This document shows, one piece after another, positions 24,878 to 33,498 of a stretch of 64,000 nt of DNA. The stretch is from NCBI RefSeq assembly GCF_945605565.1, contig NZ_OX216966.1, forward strand, positions 5,696,001 through 5,760,000, given 5' to 3'. How positions within the stretch are numbered: position 1 is the stretch's first letter; each line of letters starts with the position of its first letter. Under the pieces are notes generated by a model, which did no database searches, had not been told where the DNA came from, and saw only the letters and a program-made list of their open reading frames with translations. The DNA is from Paenibacillus dendritiformis (GTDB lineage Bacteria > Bacillota > Bacilli > Paenibacillales > Paenibacillaceae). Position numbers and translations under genes: made by a program.

Positions 24878-26317
24878 ATGACTTTACAGAAACGCTTTCA
24901 CTTGGCACTTCTTGCCCTATTCATTCCTGTCATGCTTTTTCTCTATATCGTGCTTGATATTTCTTTGCAGAATAATGTTTATCAATCCGCGGTCAATTCG
25001 CTGCAAAAGCTAAGCGTAGAAGCTCAGATCTACACGATTAATTATGTGGAGCGCGAACAAAAAGGAAAACCAGACTTCACGCTTCAAAAAGGCGCGCCGC
25101 TTATTGCCTCATATCTGTCCAAGCGCATGGGCGTTCGCGTACAGCTCATTAACGCGCATCATCTCGTCCTGGCCGATACCGAGCGTGGAGCGCTGTCTTA
25201 TGTGAATCAGGATATGGAACAAGCGATGCATGGCAGTAAGTCCTATATGATTCAAAAGGCCTCTCCCTCTCCATTGCTGTTGTTCTCCAGCCCAATCTAC
25301 GTCGACAATCAAGTTATCGGATTAATTCGATTCCTCCAGCCCTTGGAGAATGAATCACAGCTGCTCAAGCGAATGAAGGTCACCTTCGCGGTTGCTTGCT
25401 TGCTTCTTCTCGCTGCCGCCGTGTTGATTGCGAATCGCTTCGCCAAATCGCTGAGCAAACCGATCGAGCAGCTTCGAGATATGGCGAAGAAGCTCGCCAA
25501 CGGCCACTACGGCAGCCGTATCGAACTAAGCGGTTATGAGGAAATAAGTCAGCTGGCGCATTCCTTGCATGCAATGGCCGATGCAATCGAGCTGCACATC
25601 AAGCAGCTAAGCCGGGAGAAGGACAAGCAGCGCGATTTCCTGGATCGAGTCACCCATGAGCTAAAGACGCCTCTGACCGCGATTATGGGATATTCGAACC
25701 TAATTCCACGTCTGAAGGATCCGGAGGATGTTCAAGAAAGCCTGCGCCATATCTCCGTGGAAAGCGAGCGCATGCTTACACTTGTCGAGGAACTGCTCAG
25801 CCAATCCAAGTATGGAGACAGCCCGTTCTCGGTATCTCCAACCATATGCGATATCGCGGCGATTGCAAGCGAAGCCATGTATATAATGCAGCCACGACTC
25901 GACAAATATCAGATTCGGCTGCACAACGAGCTAGTAACTACGATAGTTGTCGCAGATCCGGATAAGACGAAGCAAATTTTCCTGAACCTGCTCGATAATG
26001 CAATCAAATATAGCGATGCATCCGAGCTAGTGATTCAACAGACATCAAGCGATAATGCAGAGCGAATTACGATCCGGGACGATGGAATCGGCATAAGCCA
26101 TTCCCTCATTGCACGGTTCGAAAGCTCTTCATCGGACGCAGCCCTGACATCGGCCGCAGGCAATGGCTTCGGATTGCTCATATGCAAGCAACTGATGGCC
26201 CTGCAAGGAGGAGAAATGTCCATACAATCCGAGGATGGGATCGGAACGACAATCACGCTCCAATTCCGCTCACCGGCAGCATTGGATACACATCCTCTGC
26301 CAACATGCTCGAAATAA
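24878..26317 (+). CDS. Sensor histidine kinase (Pgt-like operon)
   Basis: A 479-residue membrane kinase. TM1 is at about 8-27, an extracellular sensor of about 130 residues follows, TM2 is at about 166-186, then HAMP (SLSKPIEQLRDMAKKLANGHY). The phospho-acceptor is His 260 in DRVTHELKTPLTAIMGY. The ATPase part has LLDNAIKYSD, RDDGIGI and GNGFGLLICKQL. The G-x-G-F-G variant of the G2 box is unusual but seen in active kinases. It pairs with the upstream regulator (33-bp gap). By analogy with Pgt or Uhp systems it may sense the ligand through the binding protein encoded downstream. Confidence 0.9.
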   Translation: MTLQKRFHLALLALFIPVMLFLYIVLDISLQNNVYQSAVNSLQKLSVEAQIYTINYVEREQKGKPDFTLQKGAPLIASYLSKRMGVRVQLINAHHLVLADTERGALSYVNQDMEQAMHGSKSYMIQKASPSPLLLFSSPIYVDNQVIGLIRFLQPLENESQLLKRMKVTFAVACLLLLAAAVLIANRFAKSLSKPIEQLRDMAKKLANGHYGSRIELSGYEEISQLAHSLHAMADAIELHIKQLSREKDKQRDFLDRVTHELKTPLTAIMGYSNLIPRLKDPEDVQESLRHISVESERMLTLVEELLSQSKYGDSPFSVSPTICDIAAIASEAMYIMQPRLDKYQIRLHNELVTTIVVADPDKTKQIFLNLLDNAIKYSDASELVIQQTSSDNAERITIRDDGIGISHSLIARFESSSSDAALTSAAGNGFGLLICKQLMALQGGEMSIQSEDGIGTTITLQFRSPAALDTHPLPTCSK

Positions 26318-26390
26318 TACATTTGCGAAACAATTCCGAGGAAATTATGAAATGATGATTGTTTATGCTGAGCAAGGAGAGTAATGCAGA

Positions 26391-27212
26391 ATGAACAAGC
26401 TTATATGGAGTGCCTTTCTTTTTACGGGAATCATTCTATTGCTGTCTTTTGCCGGGTTCTTCCTGAATGAGCAGGTCTATCAGAAGGTCGGCATTATCAA
26501 CGATAAGCATGAAGTATTGCGAAAAGTAAGCGATTCCCTTCCTGTTCAAGCAACAATTTCTCATCAGAAGTGGGGATCTTTGCATGTCAATGACGAGGTA
26601 AGTCTGCACGCGTTCGTATCCTATATGGATCGGATCAAGCAGGAGTATGAACCGAAGCTGTCTACTGATACCGACAGTGAACAGGCCATTCTCTCGGGAC
26701 GCATCCAATATTTGAACGGAAGCGAGCAGACCTTTGAGCTTGGCAGCACCTTTACCCTAGGCAAATGGTCTTACGGCCCAGGACATGAGACTCCTCTGCT
26801 GTCTGCCCTGCAGACTCAGCTGCAAAGTCTTTTTTATACGCCCGAGCATTTCGCACAATTCATACGAACTGCAAAGGGGCTCACTTTCCGTTCTGACGGC
26901 GTACAAGGAAATTTGCTTGATCATGAAAAGGGTTACTTGGTGTCCAGCATTCAACAAGCATTGGAAATCAAAGATCAGGTCGAAATTAAGCAATTGTTGC
27001 TCCGCAAGCAGGAGCCGCTCGGCTCTATTACTGCATACAAGGAGGACAAGGAGCTGAAAAATGACCGCAGCAATATCCTGCATATCGTCGTTTATTCCGG
27101 CTATGTCGTCATGCAATATATGGGCGATGACAACGGAAATTCGATCTATTTGCAGACAGGCTTGGAGAAACTGCTGCTTCATGGAAAGAACGAAAAGGCG
27201 GATATAAGATGA
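26391..27212 (+). CDS. Membrane-anchored protein of unknown function in the Pgt-like operon
   Basis: A 273-residue protein not recognised with confidence. One N-terminal anchor (LIWSAFLFTGIILLLSFAGFFL) places the remaining 245 residues outside the cell. These are mixed alpha/beta with no Cys and no known motif. The stop overlaps the start of the binding-protein gene as ATGA, so the two products are translationally coupled and are likely partners. The position, between a kinase and a binding protein, suggests an accessory sensor that passes the ligand signal to the kinase; this is inference. GGAGAG lies 9 nt before the ATG, in a 73-bp gap after the kinase. Confidence 0.75.
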   Translation: MNKLIWSAFLFTGIILLLSFAGFFLNEQVYQKVGIINDKHEVLRKVSDSLPVQATISHQKWGSLHVNDEVSLHAFVSYMDRIKQEYEPKLSTDTDSEQAILSGRIQYLNGSEQTFELGSTFTLGKWSYGPGHETPLLSALQTQLQSLFYTPEHFAQFIRTAKGLTFRSDGVQGNLLDHEKGYLVSSIQQALEIKDQVEIKQLLLRKQEPLGSITAYKEDKELKNDRSNILHIVVYSGYVVMQYMGDDNGNSIYLQTGLEKLLLHGKNEKADIR

Positions 27213-28252
27213 CACGATTACTCTACCTTTTACTATTCGTCTGTCTAGTTACGCAGGCAGGCTGTTCCAATGATCATCATGCCATTACTGTGGATGAGCA
27301 AGGTATGCCCGACATGAAAGGGCGCCATCTGGTTGCATACGTGGCCGCTCGTGAAGAAGTCGGCAGTGCCCTGCTGTCGTCCTTCTGTCAACAAACAGGA
27401 TGTACGTACGAATACATCCGGCTGTCGACAGAGGAGATATTGCGCCGCGTGTCTCAGGAATCAACGAAGCCGCAAGCGGATCTCGTCATTGGGGGAACGA
27501 TCGATGCGCACATGACGATGAAGGAAGAGGATCTATCCTCCCCGATTCGCAGCGCAAATATGGATCTTATCCCTTTCCCGTTCAAGGATGAGGACGGGTA
27601 TTGGGCTGGTTACGAGGTTGAGCAGTTATCCATTGCGGTTAATCGCGAACGCTGGGATCAAGAATTTGCGCCGCTCGGGTTGAAGTTCCCCAAGACGTGG
27701 GAAGAACTGCTTGATCCTGCATATCGTGGCAAGATCGTCATGCCAGATCCGAATTATTCAGGAACCGCGTACACGTTTATCGCCTCGTTATACGATGCAT
27801 GGGGCGAGCAGAGAACTTCCGATTATTTGCGACAGTTGAATCGCAATATCGGTCTGCTTACTGTAAACGGCTTCATGCCGGCACAATACGTCAGCTCGGG
27901 CGAGTATGCAATCGGTATCAACTTTCTGGGAGATCAGCGCAAGCTGCGCGAGGCCGGGTTCGATATCGTGAGCAGCGTTCCGATAAAAACGAGCCTATTC
28001 GTCAATGGCATATCGAAAATCCGGAACGGGCCCAATGAGGCCGCTGCAGACTGGTTCATCAATTACTGCTTGTCACAAGAGGCTGCGGCTGTCTTGGAAC
28101 GAGTGTCTTACGGCACCCCGACCGTTCACGAGAATAAGCAGGATGTAGAGAAGTCTGCTGTCTTGCCTGTACACAGTTCCATGCGTAGGCATGAACAAAT
28201 CCTAGACCTTTGGAACAGAATGCGTGCGGACAAAAAAGGTCAAGGAGAATGA
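27209..28252 (+). CDS. Extracellular substrate-binding lipoprotein (PgtC/iron-binding-protein fold)
   Basis: A 347-residue lipoprotein (LVTQAGC, Cys about 20) of the bacterial extracellular solute-binding class that includes iron- and phosphonate-binding proteins. Characteristic stretches are LSIAVNRERW, FPKTWEELLDPAYRGKIVMPDPNYSGTAYTFIASLYD, GLLTVNGFMPAQYVSSGEYAIGINF and the hinge part PNEAAADWFINYCLSQEA. No ABC permease or ATPase gene accompanies it. Paired with a two-component system and an MFS carrier it fits the role of PgtC, a binding component that signals to the sensor kinase in Salmonella phosphoglycerate uptake. The start overlaps the previous gene by 4 bp. Confidence 0.82.
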   Translation: MTRLLYLLLFVCLVTQAGCSNDHHAITVDEQGMPDMKGRHLVAYVAAREEVGSALLSSFCQQTGCTYEYIRLSTEEILRRVSQESTKPQADLVIGGTIDAHMTMKEEDLSSPIRSANMDLIPFPFKDEDGYWAGYEVEQLSIAVNRERWDQEFAPLGLKFPKTWEELLDPAYRGKIVMPDPNYSGTAYTFIASLYDAWGEQRTSDYLRQLNRNIGLLTVNGFMPAQYVSSGEYAIGINFLGDQRKLREAGFDIVSSVPIKTSLFVNGISKIRNGPNEAAADWFINYCLSQEAAAVLERVSYGTPTVHENKQDVEKSAVLPVHSSMRRHEQILDLWNRMRADKKGQGE

Positions 28253-28255
28253 AGA

Positions 28256-29599
28256 ATGTTTGGTTGGTTGAAAAAAGCTCCCGCCATACCTCGATTGCCG
28301 GAGCACATGATCGCGAAGATGTACCGAATTTTCCGTATGCGTACCATAATCGGCATTTTTATCGGTTACGCAGGCTACTACTTAGTACGCAGCAACTTTA
28401 CGTTGTCCACACCCTATTTGAAGAGTGAGTTCGGGTTCAGCCCTTCTCAAATCGGTATGTTGAGCGCGGCACTTGCCGTTACCTACGGTATAAGCAAATT
28501 CTTCATGGGGAATTTGGCGGATAAAGCCCATACGCAGCGATTTATCGCTGTTGGTTTGTTCTTGTCTGCCGTAGTTAACCTTATCTTAGGATCTACTTCC
28601 TCGTTCGGTCTCATCTTCATGATGCTTGTCGTGAACGGGGTGTTTCAAGGCATGGGCGCTCCTCCTTGCAGTATCGTACTGGCGAACTGGTTCTCGAAGA
28701 AAGAGCGCGGTACGTATATGGGAATCTGGAATACGTCCCATAATATCGGCGGAGGCATTATCGCCCCAATCGTAGGCGTAGCCATAGGTATTCTCGGTTC
28801 TGCCTATTGGCAGACAGGAATTTTCGTAGTCCCGTCCATTCTCGCGATGATTATCGCCGTTTTCGTATGGTTCTGCGGCAAGGATACTCCGCAATCGGTT
28901 GGTCTGCCGCCAATCGATGAATATCGCAACGATTATGACGATGTGGAACGCAATCCAGACGGCGACAAGCTGTCCATGAAAGAAATCTTGATCAAATATG
29001 TACTTAAAAACAAATTCATCTGGTACCTGTGCTTGGCGAACGTATTCGTGTACTTCATTCGCTTCGGCGTCTTGAACTGGGTACCATTATACTTGACGGA
29101 AGAAAAAGGCTTCACGCAATCGCAATATCACATTGCATTTGCTGTATTCGAATGGGCAGCCATTCTGAGCTCGCTCGTCGTCGGCGTGCTTAGCGACAAG
29201 TTGTTCAAGGGCAACCGGATGCCGCTCTGTATTATCAGCATGATCGGGGTCGTGTTGGCTACGCTTGTGTACTGGCAGTCTTCGAGCGTCCTCGTAATTA
29301 CTATCGCCGTATCCATTATCGGCTGTCTCATCTATGTGCCGCAGTTCTTGATTGGCCTTAGCGCAATCGACTTCGTACCGAAGTTCGCTGTAGGTACAAC
29401 TGTTGGTTTGACTGGTTTGTTCGCTTACTTGTTCGGTAACTTGACTGCAAGCGCACTTGTTGGATTCATCGTCGAATCCTCCGGTTGGAACGGTTGCTTC
29501 CTGTTGCTTCTCGTGAGTGGCGTACTGGCAACACTCTTCCTGACGATGATTCAGGTCGGTCGCAAGAAGAAGCTGGCTAACGCGGCGAACCAAGCGTAA
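28256..29599 (+). CDS. pgtP: Organophosphate:phosphate antiporter, PgtP-like (MFS, GlpT/UhpT family)
   Basis: A 447-residue, 12-helix transporter of the organophosphate:Pi antiporter family. It closely follows the PgtP pattern: GYAGYYLVRSNFTLSTPYL near the N-terminus, VVNGVFQGMGAPPCSIVLANWFSKKERGTYMGIWNTSHNIGGG (the family signature), RFGVLNWVPLYL, FEWAAI and VPQFLIGLSAIDFVPKFAVGTTVGLTGLFAYLFG. PgtP imports 2- and 3-phosphoglycerate and PEP in exchange for phosphate; GlpT or UhpT-type substrates are possible. It starts 4 bp after the binding-protein gene with AGGAG in that overlap zone. A bidirectional terminator follows. Confidence 0.9.
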   Translation: MFGWLKKAPAIPRLPEHMIAKMYRIFRMRTIIGIFIGYAGYYLVRSNFTLSTPYLKSEFGFSPSQIGMLSAALAVTYGISKFFMGNLADKAHTQRFIAVGLFLSAVVNLILGSTSSFGLIFMMLVVNGVFQGMGAPPCSIVLANWFSKKERGTYMGIWNTSHNIGGGIIAPIVGVAIGILGSAYWQTGIFVVPSILAMIIAVFVWFCGKDTPQSVGLPPIDEYRNDYDDVERNPDGDKLSMKEILIKYVLKNKFIWYLCLANVFVYFIRFGVLNWVPLYLTEEKGFTQSQYHIAFAVFEWAAILSSLVVGVLSDKLFKGNRMPLCIISMIGVVLATLVYWQSSSVLVITIAVSIIGCLIYVPQFLIGLSAIDFVPKFAVGTTVGLTGLFAYLFGNLTASALVGFIVESSGWNGCFLLLLVSGVLATLFLTMIQVGRKKKLANAANQA

Positions 29600-29627
29600 G
29601 TCATAGCAGGATATAAATTATAAAAAT

Positions 29628-29677
29628 AACCCTCTGATGTCACGCTACCAGGGCTGGGCATCAGAGGGTTTGCTTTT
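29628..29677 (+). terminator. Terminator of the Pgt-like operon
   Basis: AACCCTCTGATG / CATCAGAGGGTT forms a 12-bp stem with a 19-nt loop, followed by TTGCTTTTT, 28 bp past the pgtP stop. Confidence 0.88.
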
Positions 29678-30780
29678 TATCGTGTGAGATGGAGCTTCAG
29701 GGACAAGAGCAAAAACATTAGTCATACCCGTTCATTTAGTTATGGGTTCTGAGAACATGTGCTAACGCCCCATTCGTAATGTAATACATATCGTACTGCT
29801 ATCACTTTTGTCATGCCCCGGCTATATCCCAGATCTGATTAATTAGGCATATACCTTTGAAAGGAGTACACTTTCTTTTCTTTGCTGGGAGGATCAACGA
29901 TGTCCTGGATGCTTTCACGTTGGTATGCGGTGGACGACCGTACGAGGACCCAAAAAGGGCTGTCTCCCGTAGAGACAACCCTTTACTCGGAAAAATTCGA
30001 TTGTCAGTCAAGTAAGCTTCCCATTGTAAACACCAACCCTAAAAATAGCAAAAAGAGCATATTCCCATCAAGCTAACGCAAAGAATATAGAGGCGGGAAA
30101 AACGGCGGCAGGACGAGCTGAGGAAGATGGTTGAGGCACCGAATCCTGCATCTGAGCAAGATTTTATGCTATTTCAGCCATTATCTGATGCAAATCCCGT
30201 AAAAGTACATCCTTTTCGCCGATTTTTGCTTCCCCCCATAGGCACGGAAGAAAATCCTGCCGTCTTTTACGGGATCCAAGAGACCGCGTCGGATCCTGGG
30301 GGCATCATCGTCTTCTGGAGGCATCGTTGCCTTCTGAGGCTTGAACGTTTGGAGGGAATTGCTGCTATTTTACAGGAATTTCGGCTCAATGAGTCCTCAT
30401 CCCGAGGAATTGCTGCATATCTACATCATTTTAGGCCCTTTCGCTCCAAGTCGAAGCGAAACGGGTGAAATTCCTGCAGTTTTGCAGGATTCACTTTCTG
30501 GTGAAGTCGTCCATATCGAATTGCTGTATTTGCGCAGCATTTCTCCTACCGGATAAACGTGTCTGGACAAATCGTGTAGTTTTGCGGGTTTCGCCTACCG
30601 GAATAGACGTGTCTAGGGAAATTGTGCAGTTTTAGGCTGTTGGAAACCCCTTTTTTACGAAGGCGTGGAGATTGTCCATTTTCCTAATCAAAACTTAGCA
30701 CACAGAGCGTTTTAAAAATTTTTTCTACTGAGTGACGAGTCCAAATGAAGTCCCAAAAAATTTATAAATTCTATAATATT
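29678..30780. other. 1.1-kb intergenic region without supported genes
   Basis: Only short frames without family signals are present. A hairpin AAAGGGCTGTCTC..GAGACAACCCTTT at 29954-29983 resembles the end of a decayed insertion element, but no transposase remnant could be confirmed. The centre (30141-30640) is a degenerate repeat array. Confidence 0.6.
30141..30640. repeat. Degenerate ~50-bp periodic repeat, cluster B
   Basis: The same design as at 22.7 kb. Cores CTGCT/CTGCA/CTGCA/CTGTA/GTGTA/GTGCA lie at 30362, 30413, 30474, 30524, 30574 and 30624, giving spacings of 51, 61, 50, 50 and 50 bp. Earlier, less regular copies lie at 30146 and 30257. The best copy is AAATTCCTGCAGTTTTGCAG at about 30468-30487. 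Between cores a weaker shared stretch, CCTACCGGATA/GAATA-ACGTGTCT, repeats at the right end. Confidence 0.75.
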
Positions 30781-30807
30781 AAAAAAAGACACCGCACAAG
30801 CGATGCC
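30781..30807 (-). terminator. Terminator of mqnC
   Basis: On the minus strand GGCATCGC / GCGGTGTC (two G-U pairs) with a TTGT loop precedes seven U, 64 bp after the mqnC stop. Confidence 0.75.
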
Positions 30808-30870
30808 CTATAAAATAACGCAATCAAGCGCATCCTAAACAATAATTAAGATGTCCGCCGTCCGGCAGAA

Positions 30871-32010
30871 TTAATTCTGCATGACGAAGTCGCGATCCAC
30901 CTTCACGTTCTCGTCGTCGAACACCTTCAAAATATTGTACTTCGTGTCCCGCTGCGCCGGTACTTTGCCGGCCTCGCGGATAAGCTGCAGCGTGCTGCTG
31001 ATATTGACCTTATGCGTCGTGCCTGCCGCGGAGACGACATTTTCCTCAATCATCGTGCTGCCGAAATCATTGCAGCCGTAGCTCAGCGTCTTCTTGCCCA
31101 CTTCCGGCCCCATCGTTACCCAAGATGCCTGGAAGTTCGGGATATTATCAAGGAAGATGCGGCTGATCGCCAGCGTCTTCAAATATTCCTCCGGGCTGAC
31201 CGGCTCTGCCTTCATATTCGTATTCTCCGATTGGAACGTCCATGGAATGAAGGCAAGGAAGCCCTTGGACGTATATTTGTTCTCCAGGCACTCGTCCTGC
31301 GCGATGCGGACCCGCTCCAGATGAAGGGCGCGCTCCTCCAGCAGTTCGCCGAAGCCGACGACCATCGTCGCGGTCGTATTCATGCCTACCTTGTGCGCGG
31401 TCTGCATCACATCCATCCAATCGCGCCAGGAGCCTTTGAGCCGGCTGATCTTGCGGCGGGTGCGATCGTCCAGAATCTCGGCGCCGCCGCCAGGCAAGGA
31501 GTCAAGTCCCGCCTCGTGAATCGCGCGCACCACTTCCTCCAGCGACAATCCATCGGATACTTCCTTCATCTTCAATATTTCCGCCGGAGAGAAGGAATGC
31601 ATCGTAATGCTAGGGAAGCGCTCCTTAATCGCTTTGAGCAGATTCGTATAATAGCTGAACGGAAGCTCCGGATTTGTCCCGCCCTGCATCAAAATTTCCG
31701 TACCGCCGACATCGAGCGTTTCCTGTATCTTCTGGAAGATGACTTCGTCCGGAAGCACGTAGCCTTCTTTGGAACCCGGGGCACGGTAGAACGCGCAGAA
31801 CCGGCAGTACGTATCGCAGATATTCGTATAATTCACATTGCGTCCGATGACGAACGTAGCGATCGGTTCAGGATGCCATTTCAACATGATCTGGTTGGCG
31901 ACATGCCCGATCTTCTCTACCTGATCGGACGAAAACAACGTCACGCACTCATCCGTGTCGATACGTTCACCGCGCAGCGCTTTATCCAAAATGCGATCAA
32001 TCGGTGACAT
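30871..32010 (-). CDS. mqnC: Cyclic dehypoxanthinyl futalosine synthase (radical SAM)
   Basis: A 379-residue radical SAM enzyme of the futalosine pathway to menaquinone, converting dehypoxanthine futalosine to its cyclic form. The cluster motif CDTYCRFC is at about residues 63-70, preceded by TFVIGRNVNYTNIC. Further family stretches are GGTEILMQGGTNPELPFSYY, HSFSPAEI, GLDSLPGGGAEILDDRTR and TATMVVGFGE. ATG 32010 is adopted; GTG 32016 fits the AGAGG site slightly better. In-frame starts further upstream give a non-conserved extension. No other mqn gene is in the window. The use of this pathway instead of the Men route is typical of Paenibacillus-type genomes. Confidence 0.93.
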   Translation of the reverse strand: MSPIDRILDKALRGERIDTDECVTLFSSDQVEKIGHVANQIMLKWHPEPIATFVIGRNVNYTNICDTYCRFCAFYRAPGSKEGYVLPDEVIFQKIQETLDVGGTEILMQGGTNPELPFSYYTNLLKAIKERFPSITMHSFSPAEILKMKEVSDGLSLEEVVRAIHEAGLDSLPGGGAEILDDRTRRKISRLKGSWRDWMDVMQTAHKVGMNTTATMVVGFGELLEERALHLERVRIAQDECLENKYTSKGFLAFIPWTFQSENTNMKAEPVSPEEYLKTLAISRIFLDNIPNFQASWVTMGPEVGKKTLSYGCNDFGSTMIEENVVSAAGTTHKVNISSTLQLIREAGKVPAQRDTKYNILKVFDDENVKVDRDFVMQN

Positions 32011-32202
32011 CGTCACAGTCACTTCCTCTCTCAATAGTTGCATGCTGTATGAGCGTACATGCAGCACGAAGCGGATGCATCTCGTACGATGCTCCTCTAT
32101 TCGTAAGTCATTCGATATCAGCTCCTGACATGAAGCCGCTGCCCGTTCGAGCATATGGCCATTCATGTCAATGACTTCATAATCGTACCACAATTATGGG
32201 CG

Positions 32203-32268
32203 AAAAAACAGCACCCTCTCCAGCGAAACCAGGTGCACAACATGGCCGGTTCTCCGCGCTGAAGAGGG
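32203..32268 (-). terminator. Probable terminator of the met operon
   Basis: On the minus strand CCCTCTTCAGCG pairs with CGCTGGAGAGGG (one mismatch) around a 31-nt loop; TGCTG and six U follow. It lies 45 bp after the metC stop. Confidence 0.6.
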
Positions 32269-32313
32269 CATAATGCCATATATATAAGGAAAAAGGAAGC
32301 AGCGAGCGCCCGG

Positions 32314-33498
32314 CTATTGGCTCAACGCTTGATCCAGATCCTGGAGCAGATCGTCGATATGCTCCAGTCCGACGGAGAACCGCAGGAGCCCGTCCGTGAT
32401 GCCGCGCTCCAGCCGAACATGTGCCGGCATCGAGGCATGGGACATCATCGCCGGATAGGACAGGATGCTTTCCACCGCGCCGAGGCTGACAGCGACCAGC
32501 GGAAGCTTCACCTGGTTCAGCACCCGCTTCGCCCGTTCGCCGGAGCCGACATCGAACGAGACGACCGCACCATAGCCCGCGGACTGCTTCTCATGAACGT
32601 AGCGGCGCGGATGATCCGCCAGGCCGGGATAATAGACCTGGGTAATGTCGCTTCGTTCCTGCAGCCAGACCGCCAAGCGGCGGGCGCTCTGCTCGCTGTG
32701 GCTCATCCGCGCGCCCAGCGTCTTCATACCGCGCATGAGCAGCCAGCTGTCCTGCACGCCGAGCACCGCGCCAAGCCCGTTCTGAAGCTGCTTGATCCGC
32801 GCCCCCAGTTCCTCGGTCGCCGTCACAATCAGGCCGGCCAGCACGTCGCTGTGCCCGCTCAGGAACTTCGTCGCGCTGTGGAGCACAATGTCCACCCCAT
32901 GGACGATCGGCAACTGATGATATGGGGTCATGAACGTATTGTCCAGCAGCGTCAGCAGCCCGTGCTCCTTCGCCCAGCCGCATACCTCCGCGATGTCGGT
33001 AATTTTGAGCGTCGGATTGGACGGCGTCTCCATATAGACGGCCTTCGTATTCGGACGCAGCGCCGCCTTTACCTGATCGATATCGGTCATATCAACGAAG
33101 GTTGATTCAATCCGAAGCCGGTTCAGAATGGTCGTCAGCAGACGGTACGTCCCCCCGTATACATCCTCGGTTACGATAATATGATCGCCTGCGGAGAAGA
33201 GCAGAAAGGCAGAGGAGATGGCCGCCATCCCTGAAGCGAACGCGTAGCCGTTCGTTCCTCCCTCCAGCAGCGCGATATGATCCTCCAGCGCCTTCCGGGT
33301 CGGATTGCCCGAGCGCGAGTAATCGAATTCCGGGGGATCGTAAATATCGTGATGATGGAACGTCGTCGCCTGATAGATCGGGACGCTGGACGCGCCTGTC
33401 GTCTTGTCGATTTCCCCGCCGAAATGAATCAGCTTCGTTGTAAAGTCAAGCCCCTGTCCTTGCTTCGAATCCGGCTTCGCTTTGTCTGGTCCGCTCAT
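32314..33498 (-). CDS. metC: Cystathionine beta-lyase (PLP, Cys/Met metabolism family)
   Basis: A 394-residue PLP enzyme of the trans-sulfuration family. The PLP Lys is in LHSATKFLSGHSDVLAG. Other family stretches are YSRSGNPTRKALEDHIA, FASGMAAISSAFLLF, VYMETPSNPTLKITDI and the C-terminal GLLRFSVGLEHIDDLLQDL. As last gene of metA-metI-metC it most likely cleaves cystathionine to homocysteine. Distinguishing it from a gamma-lyase or a gamma-synthase relies on operon order and resemblance to Bacillus MetC. The start overlaps the metI stop as ATGA. Confidence 0.87.
   Translation of the reverse strand: MSGPDKAKPDSKQGQGLDFTTKLIHFGGEIDKTTGASSVPIYQATTFHHHDIYDPPEFDYSRSGNPTRKALEDHIALLEGGTNGYAFASGMAAISSAFLLFSAGDHIIVTEDVYGGTYRLLTTILNRLRIESTFVDMTDIDQVKAALRPNTKAVYMETPSNPTLKITDIAEVCGWAKEHGLLTLLDNTFMTPYHQLPIVHGVDIVLHSATKFLSGHSDVLAGLIVTATEELGARIKQLQNGLGAVLGVQDSWLLMRGMKTLGARMSHSEQSARRLAVWLQERSDITQVYYPGLADHPRRYVHEKQSAGYGAVVSFDVGSGERAKRVLNQVKLPLVAVSLGAVESILSYPAMMSHASMPAHVRLERGITDGLLRFSVGLEHIDDLLQDLDQALSQ

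Noticed and set aside
29882..30076. Short plus-strand frame with a GGAGG site, considered as a gene or transposase remnant
   Set aside because: The frame has no recognisable family and runs through a terminator-like hairpin; evidence too weak.
30141..30640. Evenly spaced repeats considered as a CRISPR array
   Set aside because: The units are degenerate along their whole length, there are no unique spacers of constant size and no cas gene is near.
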